In this document: in pieces, positions 8,781-16,672 of the stretch
Layout of the letters: each line of letters opens with the position of its first letter
Numbering within the stretch: position 1 is the first letter of the stretch
From: Sphingobacterium sp. LZ7M1
GTDB taxonomy: Bacteria > Bacteroidota > Bacteroidia > Sphingobacteriales > Sphingobacteriaceae
Assembly (NCBI RefSeq): GCF_024296865.1
Contig: NZ_CP101134.1
Location: 124,001-188,000 of the forward strand
DNA length: 64,000 bases
Direction: 5' to 3'
Position numbers and translations under genes: made by a program
Notes under the pieces: model-generated
Database searches by the model: none
What the model saw: the letters and a program-made list of their open reading frames with translations, nothing else
What the model was told of the DNA's origin: nothing

Positions 8781-9168
8781 GATTATTGGTTACTTATTGA
8801 TACTCTTATCCTGCATCCATGTCATATTCCCGAAGTACTTTGGCTGGAAGGAAGACCTGGCCCCTCTGCAGCAGATCAATAGATCGATGATGAAAGTGCA
8901 CACCTTTTTTATTGCGCTTACAGTGTTCTTGATGGGGCTGCTTTGTGTTACATCTGCAGAAGATCTGTTACAAACTGAATTAGGAAGGAAGATTTGCTTA
9001 GGTTTAGGGCTTTTCTGGCTGATAAGGCTGTTTTTTCAATTTTTTATATACCCATCATCCTTATGGAAAGGAAGAAGATTGGAGACTGTAATCCATATTG
9101 TTGCTATTGTATTCTGGGTTTTCCTCAGTTACAGCTTTTTATGGGGATATTTTAGCAAGGGGAATTAA
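8764..9168 (+). CDS. Small integral membrane protein (hypothetical)
   Basis: A 134-residue protein with four likely helices (IEIIGYLLILLSCIHVIFP, TFFIALTVFLMGLLCVTSA, ICLGLGLFWLIRLFFQFFIY, TVIHIVAIVFWVFLSYSFLWGYF). The ATG at 8764 overlaps the end of the methyltransferase by 17 bases. I do not recognise a characterised family. As the last gene of the AraC-adjacent cassette, it probably works with the DoxX-like protein and the membrane methyltransferase. Confidence 0.65.
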   Translation: MELQIEIIGYLLILLSCIHVIFPKYFGWKEDLAPLQQINRSMMKVHTFFIALTVFLMGLLCVTSAEDLLQTELGRKICLGLGLFWLIRLFFQFFIYPSSLWKGRRLETVIHIVAIVFWVFLSYSFLWGYFSKGN

Positions 9169-9282
9169 GAAAACAACGCTTTTATTAATTCACAGATAAT
9201 TAACAACTACCTGACGTGTAATTATTTACCTAAACAACTGTTGTTCAAACAATTTTATTTTTTTCTTGCATTATTAATATTT

Positions 9283-9307
9283 TATTTTTGTAAACTTGTA
9301 GCTACAA
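9283..9307 (+). promoter_or_regulatory. Possible -7 box with adjacent 12-bp palindrome
   Basis: TATTTTTG at 9283-9290 fits the Bacteroidota -7 consensus TAnnTTTG. The perfect palindrome TTGTAGCTACAA follows at 9296-9307, where transcription would start. No well-spaced -33 TTG was found (the nearest is only 14 bases upstream), so the promoter call is weak. It precedes the small membrane protein at 9375. Confidence 0.35.
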
Positions 9308-9374
9308 AATGAAAAACATCTTTTGTACTACTATCAGTTGACAAGATTAGGATACTTAATTAATACTGGGCATT

Positions 9375-9632
9375 ATGGGAAGCAACAAGAAAATGAGTGA
9401 GGTTATCAGAGATTTGAACCTACAACGCAAGCTTACTTTCGCTATTATTTGTGGCGGAGCAATGGCTATGACCTTATTAATAACTACTGTTGGGCTTTTT
9501 GTTAAACAAGAAAAAACTTTAATACTTTCTGTTTTGGTGGCTGCTTCGATTTTAGTCATCCTTCCAGCGGTATTAAAGCTTATCAAACTCAATTCAATCT
9601 TAAAGTCTGGAATGGAACTTTCTAGGTCCTAA
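9375..9632 (+). CDS. Small two-helix membrane protein (hypothetical)
   Basis: An 85-residue protein with a basic N-terminus (about residues 1-20) and two hydrophobic helices (TFAIICGGAMAMTLLITTVGLFV and ILSVLVAASILVILPAVLKLI). It is a lone gene with its own upstream region (9169-9374), facing the leftward cluster that ends at 9707. I do not recognise a family. It might be a small regulator or stress membrane protein, but nothing in the sequence proves this. Confidence 0.5.
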   Translation: MGSNKKMSEVIRDLNLQRKLTFAIICGGAMAMTLLITTVGLFVKQEKTLILSVLVAASILVILPAVLKLIKLNSILKSGMELSRS

Positions 9633-9674
9633 TTCTAAAGATATTATTCCTGATTATTTCGGAAAAAACTAATT

Positions 9675-9697
9675 GGTCCAAAGCTAAGCCTTGGACC
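9675..9697. terminator. Weak terminator between converging genes
   Basis: GGTCCAA and TTGGACC form a perfect 7-bp stem with a 9-base loop between the stop at 9632 (+) and the end of the leftward gene at 9707. The flanks are A-rich on one side and T-rich on the other, but no long U-tract is present. Confidence 0.45.
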
Positions 9698-9706
9698 TCA
9701 TTTATT

Positions 9707-10597
9707 TTACTCCCTTGGCATTGTGCTAAAGTATAAGGGAGTTTTACCCTCCATTATTTTCCCGTTTTTATCTGAAGGAAATAACGTCAGGTTATTATTC
9801 ATGTCATCCATTTGGAAGACAAAATAATTATCTCCTTTATTTAATCCTTTAACAGGGGCAGTACCCGCATTGATTGGAATCAATAAGGTGTTATTGTCAA
9901 AATAGCTGACCTCAATTTCCGTTTCCTCGTTCAACAGGACAAAATCTTGATCTTCTGCAAAAAACAGGTTTAAACCTTTATCCATATAGGAAGGATTAGA
10001 GCCGTAAGTTGAAGGGTTAGCAGTTTGGATCAAGCCTTTTCCTTTGACGGCATCAGATTTCTTCATGACCAAAGGTTGGCCAAGAAATTCTTTACTAAAC
10101 TGTAAAGGAGGCGTGTCGGATTCTAACCACTCGTCATAAATACTGACCTCAAAGGAGAATGGTTTATTCCCTTTAAAAACCAAATAAGGCTCCTCCACAT
10201 GGAAATCTCCAGTTAGGCCCTTTATTTTTTCATCGATGAAAGTGGAAAATTGTGACTCATTATAATCGATGTTAATGATGCTAAGATCTTCGGGTTTATC
10301 ATAGTTAAATGAAACCGTCAATGCTACGGAGTTTCCATTTTCTTGAAGGCTGATCTCTTTATTTTTAAAGATGCTGAGTTCATTTGCCCAATTCAACTCC
10401 TTGTTCTTAAGTTTTTGGAACTCCTCCGTTTTCTGAACAGATTGCTCTTCGACGGTCGATATCAAGTTCTTTTGAACGATAACCACCTGCTTTTTAGTAG
10501 GATCCACACTTATCACGGCCTTCTCTGCAACCAAGCTGGGTTGCTCACGCATAAAAAAAGTCCCAATAATGATAAAGAATATTTTTACCTCATTCAT
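9707..10597 (-). CDS. Hypothetical exported or membrane-anchored protein
   Basis: A 296-residue protein with a short hydrophobic N-terminus (VKIFFIIIGTFFM) that could be a signal or anchor, then a long hydrophilic, beta-rich region. I do not recognise a domain. It is the last gene of a leftward four-gene cluster and starts 4 bases after the stop of its upstream neighbour, so it is almost certainly co-transcribed. The short and poorly cleavable leader makes the cellular location uncertain. Confidence 0.6.
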   Translation of the reverse strand: MNEVKIFFIIIGTFFMREQPSLVAEKAVISVDPTKKQVVIVQKNLISTVEEQSVQKTEEFQKLKNKELNWANELSIFKNKEISLQENGNSVALTVSFNYDKPEDLSIINIDYNESQFSTFIDEKIKGLTGDFHVEEPYLVFKGNKPFSFEVSIYDEWLESDTPPLQFSKEFLGQPLVMKKSDAVKGKGLIQTANPSTYGSNPSYMDKGLNLFFAEDQDFVLLNEETEIEVSYFDNNTLLIPINAGTAPVKGLNKGDNYFVFQMDDMNNNLTLFPSDKNGKIMEGKTPLYFSTMPRE

Positions 10598-10601
10598 TGT
10601 A

Positions 10602-11138
10602 TTAATCTTTGTCTTCTAAGCTGTTTAATAAGATTTCGAACATTTCATTAGCCTCCTTAAGGACCTCCTGGTTGATTTCCGTTGTACGACTAGTACGGCT
10701 CAATTTCCCTAATTTTTCAGAAATTTCTATGTATGCCATGACCGTCTTATCGCCCCATAAATAATCATAAATAAAAGCCACCCCTTTCGCGTCTGGCTCT
10801 AGGTGTGCCGCCAGATCCTTGATCCAAGAGATCATTGGCAAGATCTCCGTATAGTTTTCGGAAAACTGTAGGCCTAACAGATACCAATACCCATCTTTAT
10901 AGGCTTGTCTAGCAACTATATATTTATCTTCCAAGATATCCTCAAGAAAGTCTCCATTCGTAGGAACGATATATGCCGGAATATTTTTGAGGTCCATCTT
11001 GGAATGCATCACCCTAGAGTCCCACCATTCCAGCCAGTTACTGTTTATGGTACTTGCAATGGGTCTTGCCTTTAGGAAAGTATCAAGGTCTTCTTTCGAA
11101 ATCCTTACTTTGATATATAATGAACATTGTTCAGACAT
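10602..11138 (-). CDS. Hypothetical soluble protein
   Basis: A 178-residue protein without signal peptide or membrane helix. It is rich in Trp and acidic residues (SNWLEWWDSRV, YKDGYWYLLGLQF, MISWIKDLAAHLEPDAKGVAFIYDYLWGD), a composition seen in some cytosolic immunity-like or SUKH-like proteins, but no family is recognisable and no toxin gene lies beside it. It is third in the leftward cluster, between the DUF3592-like gene (10 bases upstream) and the exported protein (4 bases downstream). Confidence 0.6.
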   Translation of the reverse strand: MSEQCSLYIKVRISKEDLDTFLKARPIASTINSNWLEWWDSRVMHSKMDLKNIPAYIVPTNGDFLEDILEDKYIVARQAYKDGYWYLLGLQFSENYTEILPMISWIKDLAAHLEPDAKGVAFIYDYLWGDKTVMAYIEISEKLGKLSRTSRTTEINQEVLKEANEMFEILLNSLEDKD

Positions 11139-11148
11139 AATTTAGGGT

Positions 11149-11571
11149 TTAAATGATACCATATTTGAATAACACATAGCCAGTGCCAATTGTTAGCATC
11201 GGCAGGGCAAAAAGCATGAGGATAATACTGCCCAGGTGCAATCCCCAATAAGATACAATCCTTGCAGACTGCGGATCTGAAGCTTCATAGACCACAGGAA
11301 CCTTTTCACCTACCTTATATTGAGGCGGATTGGACCTGAAGTTAGGGCTAAAGGGATAGGTCTTTTCTCCCGCTTTTATTTCCATCACAGGTTGGTACAT
11401 CATCGAAGTACCCTTTTCGTCCGTGGAGCGCACTAATTTGTTCTCTATCACGACAGCACTCCCGTAAACACCTTTTGCCAACATTTTCTTTGTCTTTAAA
11501 TATAGGGAAATCGAAAACCCTAATAGGATCAGACCCAGAAATAATAATGACCAATGTATAATTGCAGACAT
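11149..11571 (-). CDS. DUF3592-like membrane protein
   Basis: A 140-residue protein with an N-terminal helix (IIHWSLLFLGLILLGFSISLYL), an extracytoplasmic or cytosolic beta domain (YGSAVVIENKLVRS to GEKVPVVYEASDPQSARIV) and a C-terminal helix (LGSIILMLFALPMLTIGTGYVLF). The spacing and the motif PPQYKVGEKVPVVYEASDPQ match DUF3592 proteins. It starts 1 base after the DUF4870-like gene ends. The function of this family is unknown. Confidence 0.7.
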   Translation of the reverse strand: MSAIIHWSLLFLGLILLGFSISLYLKTKKMLAKGVYGSAVVIENKLVRSTDEKGTSMMYQPVMEIKAGEKTYPFSPNFRSNPPQYKVGEKVPVVYEASDPQSARIVSYWGLHLGSIILMLFALPMLTIGTGYVLFKYGII

Positions 11572-11572
11572 A

Positions 11573-11911
11573 TCAATTTACTTTGTTGTTTTCAATAAAA
11601 GGGAATTTATCCATAAAATATTCTCCTATAAATGGAAGAGGCTTCTCAACATTATTAATAGCATGAAGAATGCCAACAATCATCAAAATAAAAATTAGCA
11701 GACTAAATAAGTTGAAAATAAAGGCAATAGATGGAGCTATAGCCATTAATATGGACAGAATGATCACGAACAAAAAGGAGGAGATGATTAACCCCAGACC
11801 TTGACGCAAATGGTAGGCGCTGAATTGATCCCTATTATTTTTCCCCGCAAAATAGGCCAGCAACCAAAGGATTCCCAGATAACTTAATACTGCTTGTGCT
11901 TTTGAACTCAT
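11573..11911 (-). CDS. DUF4870/Tic20-like small membrane protein
   Basis: A 112-residue protein with about three helices. The opening MSSKAQAVLSYLGILWLLAYFAGK, the central FSAYHLRQGLGL and the end IVGILHAINNVEKPLPFIGEYF fit the DUF4870 pattern, in which a conserved H-x-x-Q-x-L segment lies between helices. It is the first gene of the leftward cluster. Its start faces the 300-base region with the CTGTATA palindromes, so it may be regulated from there. Confidence 0.72.
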   Translation of the reverse strand: MSSKAQAVLSYLGILWLLAYFAGKNNRDQFSAYHLRQGLGLIISSFLFVIILSILMAIAPSIAFIFNLFSLLIFILMIVGILHAINNVEKPLPFIGEYFMDKFPFIENNKVN

Positions 11912-12213
11912 ATTCCTTCCTGAATTTAATAATGTGTGTGAAGCCTTTCTCTCTGTAACCTAATTACGGAACTCTAAAGCTCTCTTTTCTTCAATTTAAA
12001 TTTCTTAAACATTTTTGGAAACTTCAGCACACGGTTGAGCACAATCTGTATACAGGCTCCAACTCTGTATATACAAAGTATATACAGAAAACGCAACAAT
12101 CTGGCTTACAGGGCTATAATTCCTTGGCTAGGTTTTTGATTCTTTCCTGAAGAAACCATTCTATCAAAAAAAAATAATAGATTGCCAATTCCAATTTTTG
12201 TTCAATTATCCAT
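11912..12213. other. Divergent intergenic region
   Basis: About 300 bases separate the leftward DUF4870-like gene from the rightward TPR regulator. Apart from the palindromes at 12046-12087, I see no coding potential and no RNA gene. The region should hold both promoters, but no clear TAnnTTTG box was found. Confidence 0.6.
12046..12087. promoter_or_regulatory. Two CTGTATA palindromes, probable operator
   Basis: CTGTATACAG at 12046-12055 is a perfect 10-bp palindrome. Nine bases later the arm CTGTATATAC (12065-12074) is repeated in inverted orientation as GTATATACAG (12078-12087) around an AAA spacer, again without mismatch. Both share the half-site CTGTATA. The pair lies midway between divergent genes, typical of a dimeric regulator's binding sites. 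No nearby regulator is an obvious partner; the TPR/HTH protein at 12214 is one candidate. Confidence 0.6.
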
Positions 12214-14022
12214 ATGAGAAATATCCTGATCCTTTTTCTTTTGCTTAATACGGTTACGGTATGGGGACAAAGCCTACTCGATGGCACTGAGGATGTGGTG
12301 AAGCAAGTGGAGCTCCTAAACCTGAAAAATCAGGACGATAAATCTTTAGAAATCCTTAACCAAGCCCTTAAGAATCCCGCCAATGGACCCGATGATCTTA
12401 TCTATCTGAATACCTTCAAGAGCGGAATCCTATTGGAAAGGGACAGCTTGAAACTGGGAAGTCAAGCCGTAGATATCGTCATCGAGCAACAGGACAAAAC
12501 CAATAGCCCCATCAGCAAAGCGATGGCTTTAAGAGCGAAAGCATTCTTAAATAGCTACCTGAACCTGACTGATGAAGTCATCAAGGATTCCAAGGAAGCC
12601 CTCAAGCTTTTGGAAAATGAAAAGAACGTAGATAATCTCAATTATTATTTCAACTACTTGATCTATGCGACTTACACAGGTTGGGATGAAAACGACAAAA
12701 TGCAGCATTATATCCAAGAATGTGATAAATACGCCAAAAAGACCAATAATAAGAACTACATCGCCAATGTCCATCTCGGTTTTGCCAGCGTGTACTTAAA
12801 TAGATATAGGAAGACCAATGAACAAAAGGATATCGATAGCAATTTCTACCACCTGGAAAAGGCCTATCAACTCTTTGAGCAATTTCCTGCCGAGGTGAGC
12901 AGCAATACCTTTGTTGTGGCATCCATTAATTTGGCCAACTATTATCTGGAGTTTGATAATGGCCCGATTGCCAAGAGAAAGGAACAAGCCTATAAGTATT
13001 TGGATGAAGCGGAAATAGAACTTAAAAACGATCGCGCGAGGTTCAGCAGATGGATCAACATATACGGCATCAAAAGTGATTTTGCTATCAAAGAAGGAAA
13101 TATTGCCTTGGCAGAACAATATCTGATCCAGGGAGTCAGCCGATTGGACTCCCGAAGGGATAATTCCCTGTTCCGATTGGAATACCTGCTCTATAAGCAT
13201 CTTGCAGACCTTTCTGAGAAAAAGGGTGATATCACCTCTGCGCTGAATTACCAGAAAAAGTCGGAAAGCGTCCTGAAACAGAACTTCGATCAGGAGCAGA
13301 TTACCAATACCCAAAAGCTGGAAATCCAGTATGAAACCGAGAAAAAAGATCAACAACTAAAGCTTTTGGGAGAAACGGCTGATTTGCGCCAGAGACAGAA
13401 CTACCTCTATGGTGGATTGGCTATACTGGCCACCCTTGGCTTGGCCTTTATGTTTAGGTCCTATCACTTCAAACTTCGTTATTCCATCGAACGCGAAAAG
13501 AAATTGGCGATGGAAAAAGAAGATGCTGAGTTGAATGCCGAAATGCAGGTAAAGTTGGAGAGGGAAGAGCAAGCTAGGTTAAAGGCCGAGCAGGATCTTT
13601 TGGAGCTGAAACATCAACAGCTACAAAAAGAAGCCCTTGCCAATTCACTGATCATTGAGCACAAAAATGATATGCTCAAGCAGATCCAATCCAAATTGCA
13701 GGATGGTGATTCGCGCGATATTCAACGTTTGTTGCGTGAAGAAACCCTCTTGAATGCAGATTTCGATGATATTAAATGGCAGATCCAGCAATTGCACCCG
13801 ACTTTCTTCTCTCAATTGATTGAAAAAGCGAACCAAAAACTGACTCCATTAGATCTGCGGTACTGTGCATACATCTATTTACAGATGTCAACCAAGCAGA
13901 TTGCCCAGGTGCTGCACATTGAAGCCCAATCAGTCCGGATGTTCAAATATAGATTGAAACAGAAGTTTGGTCTTTCCAAAGACAGTGACCTTGAATCCTT
14001 CCTGCAAGAAGTTGGGTCTTAA
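12214..14022 (+). CDS. TPR-containing sensor with C-terminal LuxR-like HTH
   Basis: A 602-residue protein of a type common in Bacteroidota. It has a signal peptide (residues 1-18), alpha-helical tetratricopeptide-like repeats up to about 380, one transmembrane helix near residues 392-410 (QNYLYGGLAILATLGLAFMF), a charged coiled coil (about 420-490) and a C-terminal DNA-binding domain. In that domain, LDLRYCAYIYLQMSTKQIAQVLHIEAQSVRMFKYRLKQKFGLS shows the helix-turn-helix of the GerE/LuxR type. It likely senses periplasmic conditions and regulates DNA from the membrane. The next gene starts 12 bases later, so the two are probably one unit. Confidence 0.85.
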   Translation: MRNILILFLLLNTVTVWGQSLLDGTEDVVKQVELLNLKNQDDKSLEILNQALKNPANGPDDLIYLNTFKSGILLERDSLKLGSQAVDIVIEQQDKTNSPISKAMALRAKAFLNSYLNLTDEVIKDSKEALKLLENEKNVDNLNYYFNYLIYATYTGWDENDKMQHYIQECDKYAKKTNNKNYIANVHLGFASVYLNRYRKTNEQKDIDSNFYHLEKAYQLFEQFPAEVSSNTFVVASINLANYYLEFDNGPIAKRKEQAYKYLDEAEIELKNDRARFSRWINIYGIKSDFAIKEGNIALAEQYLIQGVSRLDSRRDNSLFRLEYLLYKHLADLSEKKGDITSALNYQKKSESVLKQNFDQEQITNTQKLEIQYETEKKDQQLKLLGETADLRQRQNYLYGGLAILATLGLAFMFRSYHFKLRYSIEREKKLAMEKEDAELNAEMQVKLEREEQARLKAEQDLLELKHQQLQKEALANSLIIEHKNDMLKQIQSKLQDGDSRDIQRLLREETLLNADFDDIKWQIQQLHPTFFSQLIEKANQKLTPLDLRYCAYIYLQMSTKQIAQVLHIEAQSVRMFKYRLKQKFGLSKDSDLESFLQEVGS

Positions 14023-14034
14023 AAATCCTCGCCT

Positions 14035-15231
14035 ATGAAAATCACCCTAACTATCAAATGGAGCTATAAAGCGATCCTGATTTCGGTTCTTAGCTGTTCA
14101 TTTTTTAGCTCCTGCAAAGCTCAGGTCAATGAAAATTACATTTCGATCGACAAAGTTCCCGAATTGACTGAAAAGGAAAACTATAGTTTCGATATTCCAT
14201 TTCAGCCATCGAAGATAAAAAACGCTGCAAATGGGACGGAAGCCGATATCCTATATCAAAATAATGATCTCTCCTTTAGCTTTTTCAATGACGTATTGTT
14301 TCTCAGCCCCCAAAAAGGTCTGATTGTAGGTGGTACCAATCTCAGCATACGTGCTACAACCGATGCGGGGAAAAACTGGAAGGGCTTAGACTTTTCCAGG
14401 TTTGCAAATGCTTTCCATAGTATAGCCAAGACCAAAGAGCACATCTTTGTTTTAGGAGAAAGTAAATATGTATTCAGGACCGACCAGAATCTTGAAAAAT
14501 GGGAGGTATTCAATTCCCAATCCTTATACTCCTCGGAGGCAAGCATTGCTTGGTATAAGCTCCGTTTCTTAAATGATAGTTTTGGAATAGTGGTAGGTCA
14601 AAGGAAAGACAACGGAAGACCTATCATGATGTCGACCAAAGATGCAGGGAACACCTGGGAAGCGATAAATTTGGAAGGGTCGGTTCTCAAGGATTATGCC
14701 TTGGTTGAACTATCTATCTTGGACCAAAAGACATGGATTATTTTGGATGATTCCATTGGGATAACCTATATCACTACTGATGCTGGTAAAACCTGGCAGG
14801 ATATCACTTCCAATATGCAATACAATACGGATGCGACGCTGCGATCCTTATGGTCGGTCAATCCCAATGAATTGTTTGCAGCAGGTTCCAGATCCTTTTG
14901 GAGATCGACCGACTTGGCCAAAAACTGGACAAGACTGGATTTTCCAAAACCTTTCAACCCAATCGAGATCTATAACGAAGGCGATTATTTAACCCTTACC
15001 GATATCACCGGATTAGGTCAAGAAATCTATGTGACCAGCATGGCTTCCGATAATGACGATGGACGTACAGCCTTTGCCTATAAATTGGATCGAGAAGATA
15101 TGACTTTGAAACCATTATTGCGTTCTGATAGTTCCACCTTTATCGGGGAATCACATGCCATTTATGCTTTAGATAAAGAGCATATTTATCTCTTGGACCG
15201 GGATAAACTATATCGGGTTCAGGATAAATAA
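14035..15231 (+). CDS. YCF48/BNR-repeat lipoprotein
   Basis: A 398-residue lipoprotein with lipobox SSC (Cys27). The body contains repeated T-D-A-G-K-x-W motifs (ATTDAGKNWKGL, STKDAGNTWEAI, TTDAGKTWQDI, RSTDLAKNWTRL), the signature of YCF48/BNR-type beta-propeller proteins. These often act in protein assembly or carbohydrate binding at the cell surface. It follows the TPR/HTH regulator by 12 bases and could be its sensory or effector partner. No T-tract terminator follows on this strand. Confidence 0.8.
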   Translation: MKITLTIKWSYKAILISVLSCSFFSSCKAQVNENYISIDKVPELTEKENYSFDIPFQPSKIKNAANGTEADILYQNNDLSFSFFNDVLFLSPQKGLIVGGTNLSIRATTDAGKNWKGLDFSRFANAFHSIAKTKEHIFVLGESKYVFRTDQNLEKWEVFNSQSLYSSEASIAWYKLRFLNDSFGIVVGQRKDNGRPIMMSTKDAGNTWEAINLEGSVLKDYALVELSILDQKTWIILDDSIGITYITTDAGKTWQDITSNMQYNTDATLRSLWSVNPNELFAAGSRSFWRSTDLAKNWTRLDFPKPFNPIEIYNEGDYLTLTDITGLGQEIYVTSMASDNDDGRTAFAYKLDREDMTLKPLLRSDSSTFIGESHAIYALDKEHIYLLDRDKLYRVQDK

Positions 15232-15232
15232 G

Positions 15233-15265
15233 CACATAAAAAAAGGAGGCCATTCAGCCTCCTTT
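15233..15265 (-). terminator. Terminator of the susC/susD operon
   Basis: AAAGGAGGC (15242-15250) and GCCTCCTTT (15257-15265) form a perfect stem with a 6-base loop. On the minus strand the stem is followed by a run of eight T, so it ends transcripts coming from susD. On the plus strand no T-run follows. Confidence 0.88.
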
Positions 15266-15284
15266 CCCATGAATCATTTATTTA

Positions 15285-16661
15285 CTAATAACCTGGATTC
15301 TGTGTCAATCCTCCACCTAAAGATATTTGGGCTGTAGGTATTGGATAGACCATAAACTCCTCCTTGGTTAATGTCTTGTACTTTTTCATCGCCAATTTTG
15401 TCCGAACAAAATCGAACCAGGTCTCACCCTCAAACATCAGTTCGCGTTCTTTTTCTTCCTGAACAGCAGTGATGAAATTTGCAAGGCTGCCAAAGGAACC
15501 AATTGCTTTGGATACTCCGGCACGATCCTGGACCATCTTTAATGAATTATAAGCAGCCTGGCTTACGCTATTGTCTACCCTTGCCTTCGCTTCTGCATGG
15601 ATTAGATACAGTTCTGCCAATCGGATGACCGTAACATTTTGGCTTGAGGGCGAAAAGTTTGGAAACTTACCCATGAAGTAGTTGTCATTGCTTCCTTTTT
15701 TGATGGTAAATGCTTTTCGCTTATCAGCATCTTCATACAGGTCCAGTACCGTTGAATCCTTTGCAAAGAACAAAACCGATGGATTATCATTGGCTACTGC
15801 TGCCAATGGATTGGTCACCTGATCATCAAATTGCAGTTCAAAGATTGCTTCGTTTGTATTCTGGGTTGTCCAGATGGTACTGAAATCTGACACCAAACTG
15901 AAACCTCCCGAAGTAATCACTTCATTGGCCAAGTCAGCGGCTTTCTTGTAATCATTGGTAAAGGCAGCTTGGTATAGATATACCTTGGCCAATAAGGCTT
16001 TTGCACCCCAATGCGAGGCTCTTCCTCTACCTGCATCGCCAGTATAAGGGTTTTCCTTCGGTAAGGCAGCGATAGCCTCAGTTAGGTCCTTGACGATCTG
16101 TGCGTAGGTATCCTCTTTCTTTGCCTGAGGAGTTTTTATATCATCACCTTCTTTCGTCGCTTTTAATTTTAGGGGAACCCTTTCAAAAGCTCTGACCAAG
16201 AAAAAGTAATTTAAGGCTCTGATGAATTTTGCCTCTCCGATAAAGATCTTTTTCTTTTCTTCCGAGATCATGGAACCGTCCATGTTGGGAACTTCATCGA
16301 TCACGTTGTTTGCCGCATTGATCGTTGCGTACAAGGCCTGCCACATATTGGAAGTCCAAGGATTGATAGCTTGGATTTCATGGCTGGCGAAGGTCTCATA
16401 CTCTGGATAGACCGCAGAATGCCTTACATGCACCGCTGAAAATTCAGGAACGACCAAGGTGGACTGACCATAGGAAAAAGGACTGGTCATGGTCCTATAT
16501 GCACCGATTACGGCAGCATTTGCATTCGTTTCCGAGTTGAAAAACTCATCTTCTGCAATCTGTCCCAAAGGATCTTTGTCTAAAAACTTGTTGCATGAAC
16601 TCAGTGAAACCGCTGTCAATGCAACGAAACATATGGATAATATTCTATTTTTCATTTTCAT
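15285..16661 (-). CDS. SusD/RagB-family outer-membrane lipoprotein
   Basis: A 458-residue lipoprotein with the signal MKMKNRILSICFVALTAVSL and lipobox SSC (Cys23). The mature start NKFLDKDPLGQIAEDEFFNSE and the TPR-like helices, including RASHWGAKALLAKVYLY and the later VIRLAELYLIHAEAKAR, are standard SusD hallmarks. The family binds the nutrient on the cell surface and forms the lid of the SusC channel. It starts 11 bases after the SusC-type gene ends, and both are read leftward. No glycoside hydrolase is next to the pair, so the ligand cannot be named. Confidence 0.95.
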   Translation of the reverse strand: MKMKNRILSICFVALTAVSLSSCNKFLDKDPLGQIAEDEFFNSETNANAAVIGAYRTMTSPFSYGQSTLVVPEFSAVHVRHSAVYPEYETFASHEIQAINPWTSNMWQALYATINAANNVIDEVPNMDGSMISEEKKKIFIGEAKFIRALNYFFLVRAFERVPLKLKATKEGDDIKTPQAKKEDTYAQIVKDLTEAIAALPKENPYTGDAGRGRASHWGAKALLAKVYLYQAAFTNDYKKAADLANEVITSGGFSLVSDFSTIWTTQNTNEAIFELQFDDQVTNPLAAVANDNPSVLFFAKDSTVLDLYEDADKRKAFTIKKGSNDNYFMGKFPNFSPSSQNVTVIRLAELYLIHAEAKARVDNSVSQAAYNSLKMVQDRAGVSKAIGSFGSLANFITAVQEEKERELMFEGETWFDFVRTKLAMKKYKTLTKEEFMVYPIPTAQISLGGGLTQNPGY

Positions 16662-16672
16662 ATTCGCGACTC

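Noticed and set aside
10602-11138. Toxin-immunity protein
   Set aside because: Composition is suggestive only; no toxin, Rhs or secretion-signal gene lies next to it.
12796-13356. Leftward frame of 186 codons opposite the TPR regulator
   Set aside because: Hydrophobic shadow of repeated Lys/Glu/Gln codons in the TPR gene, no family match.
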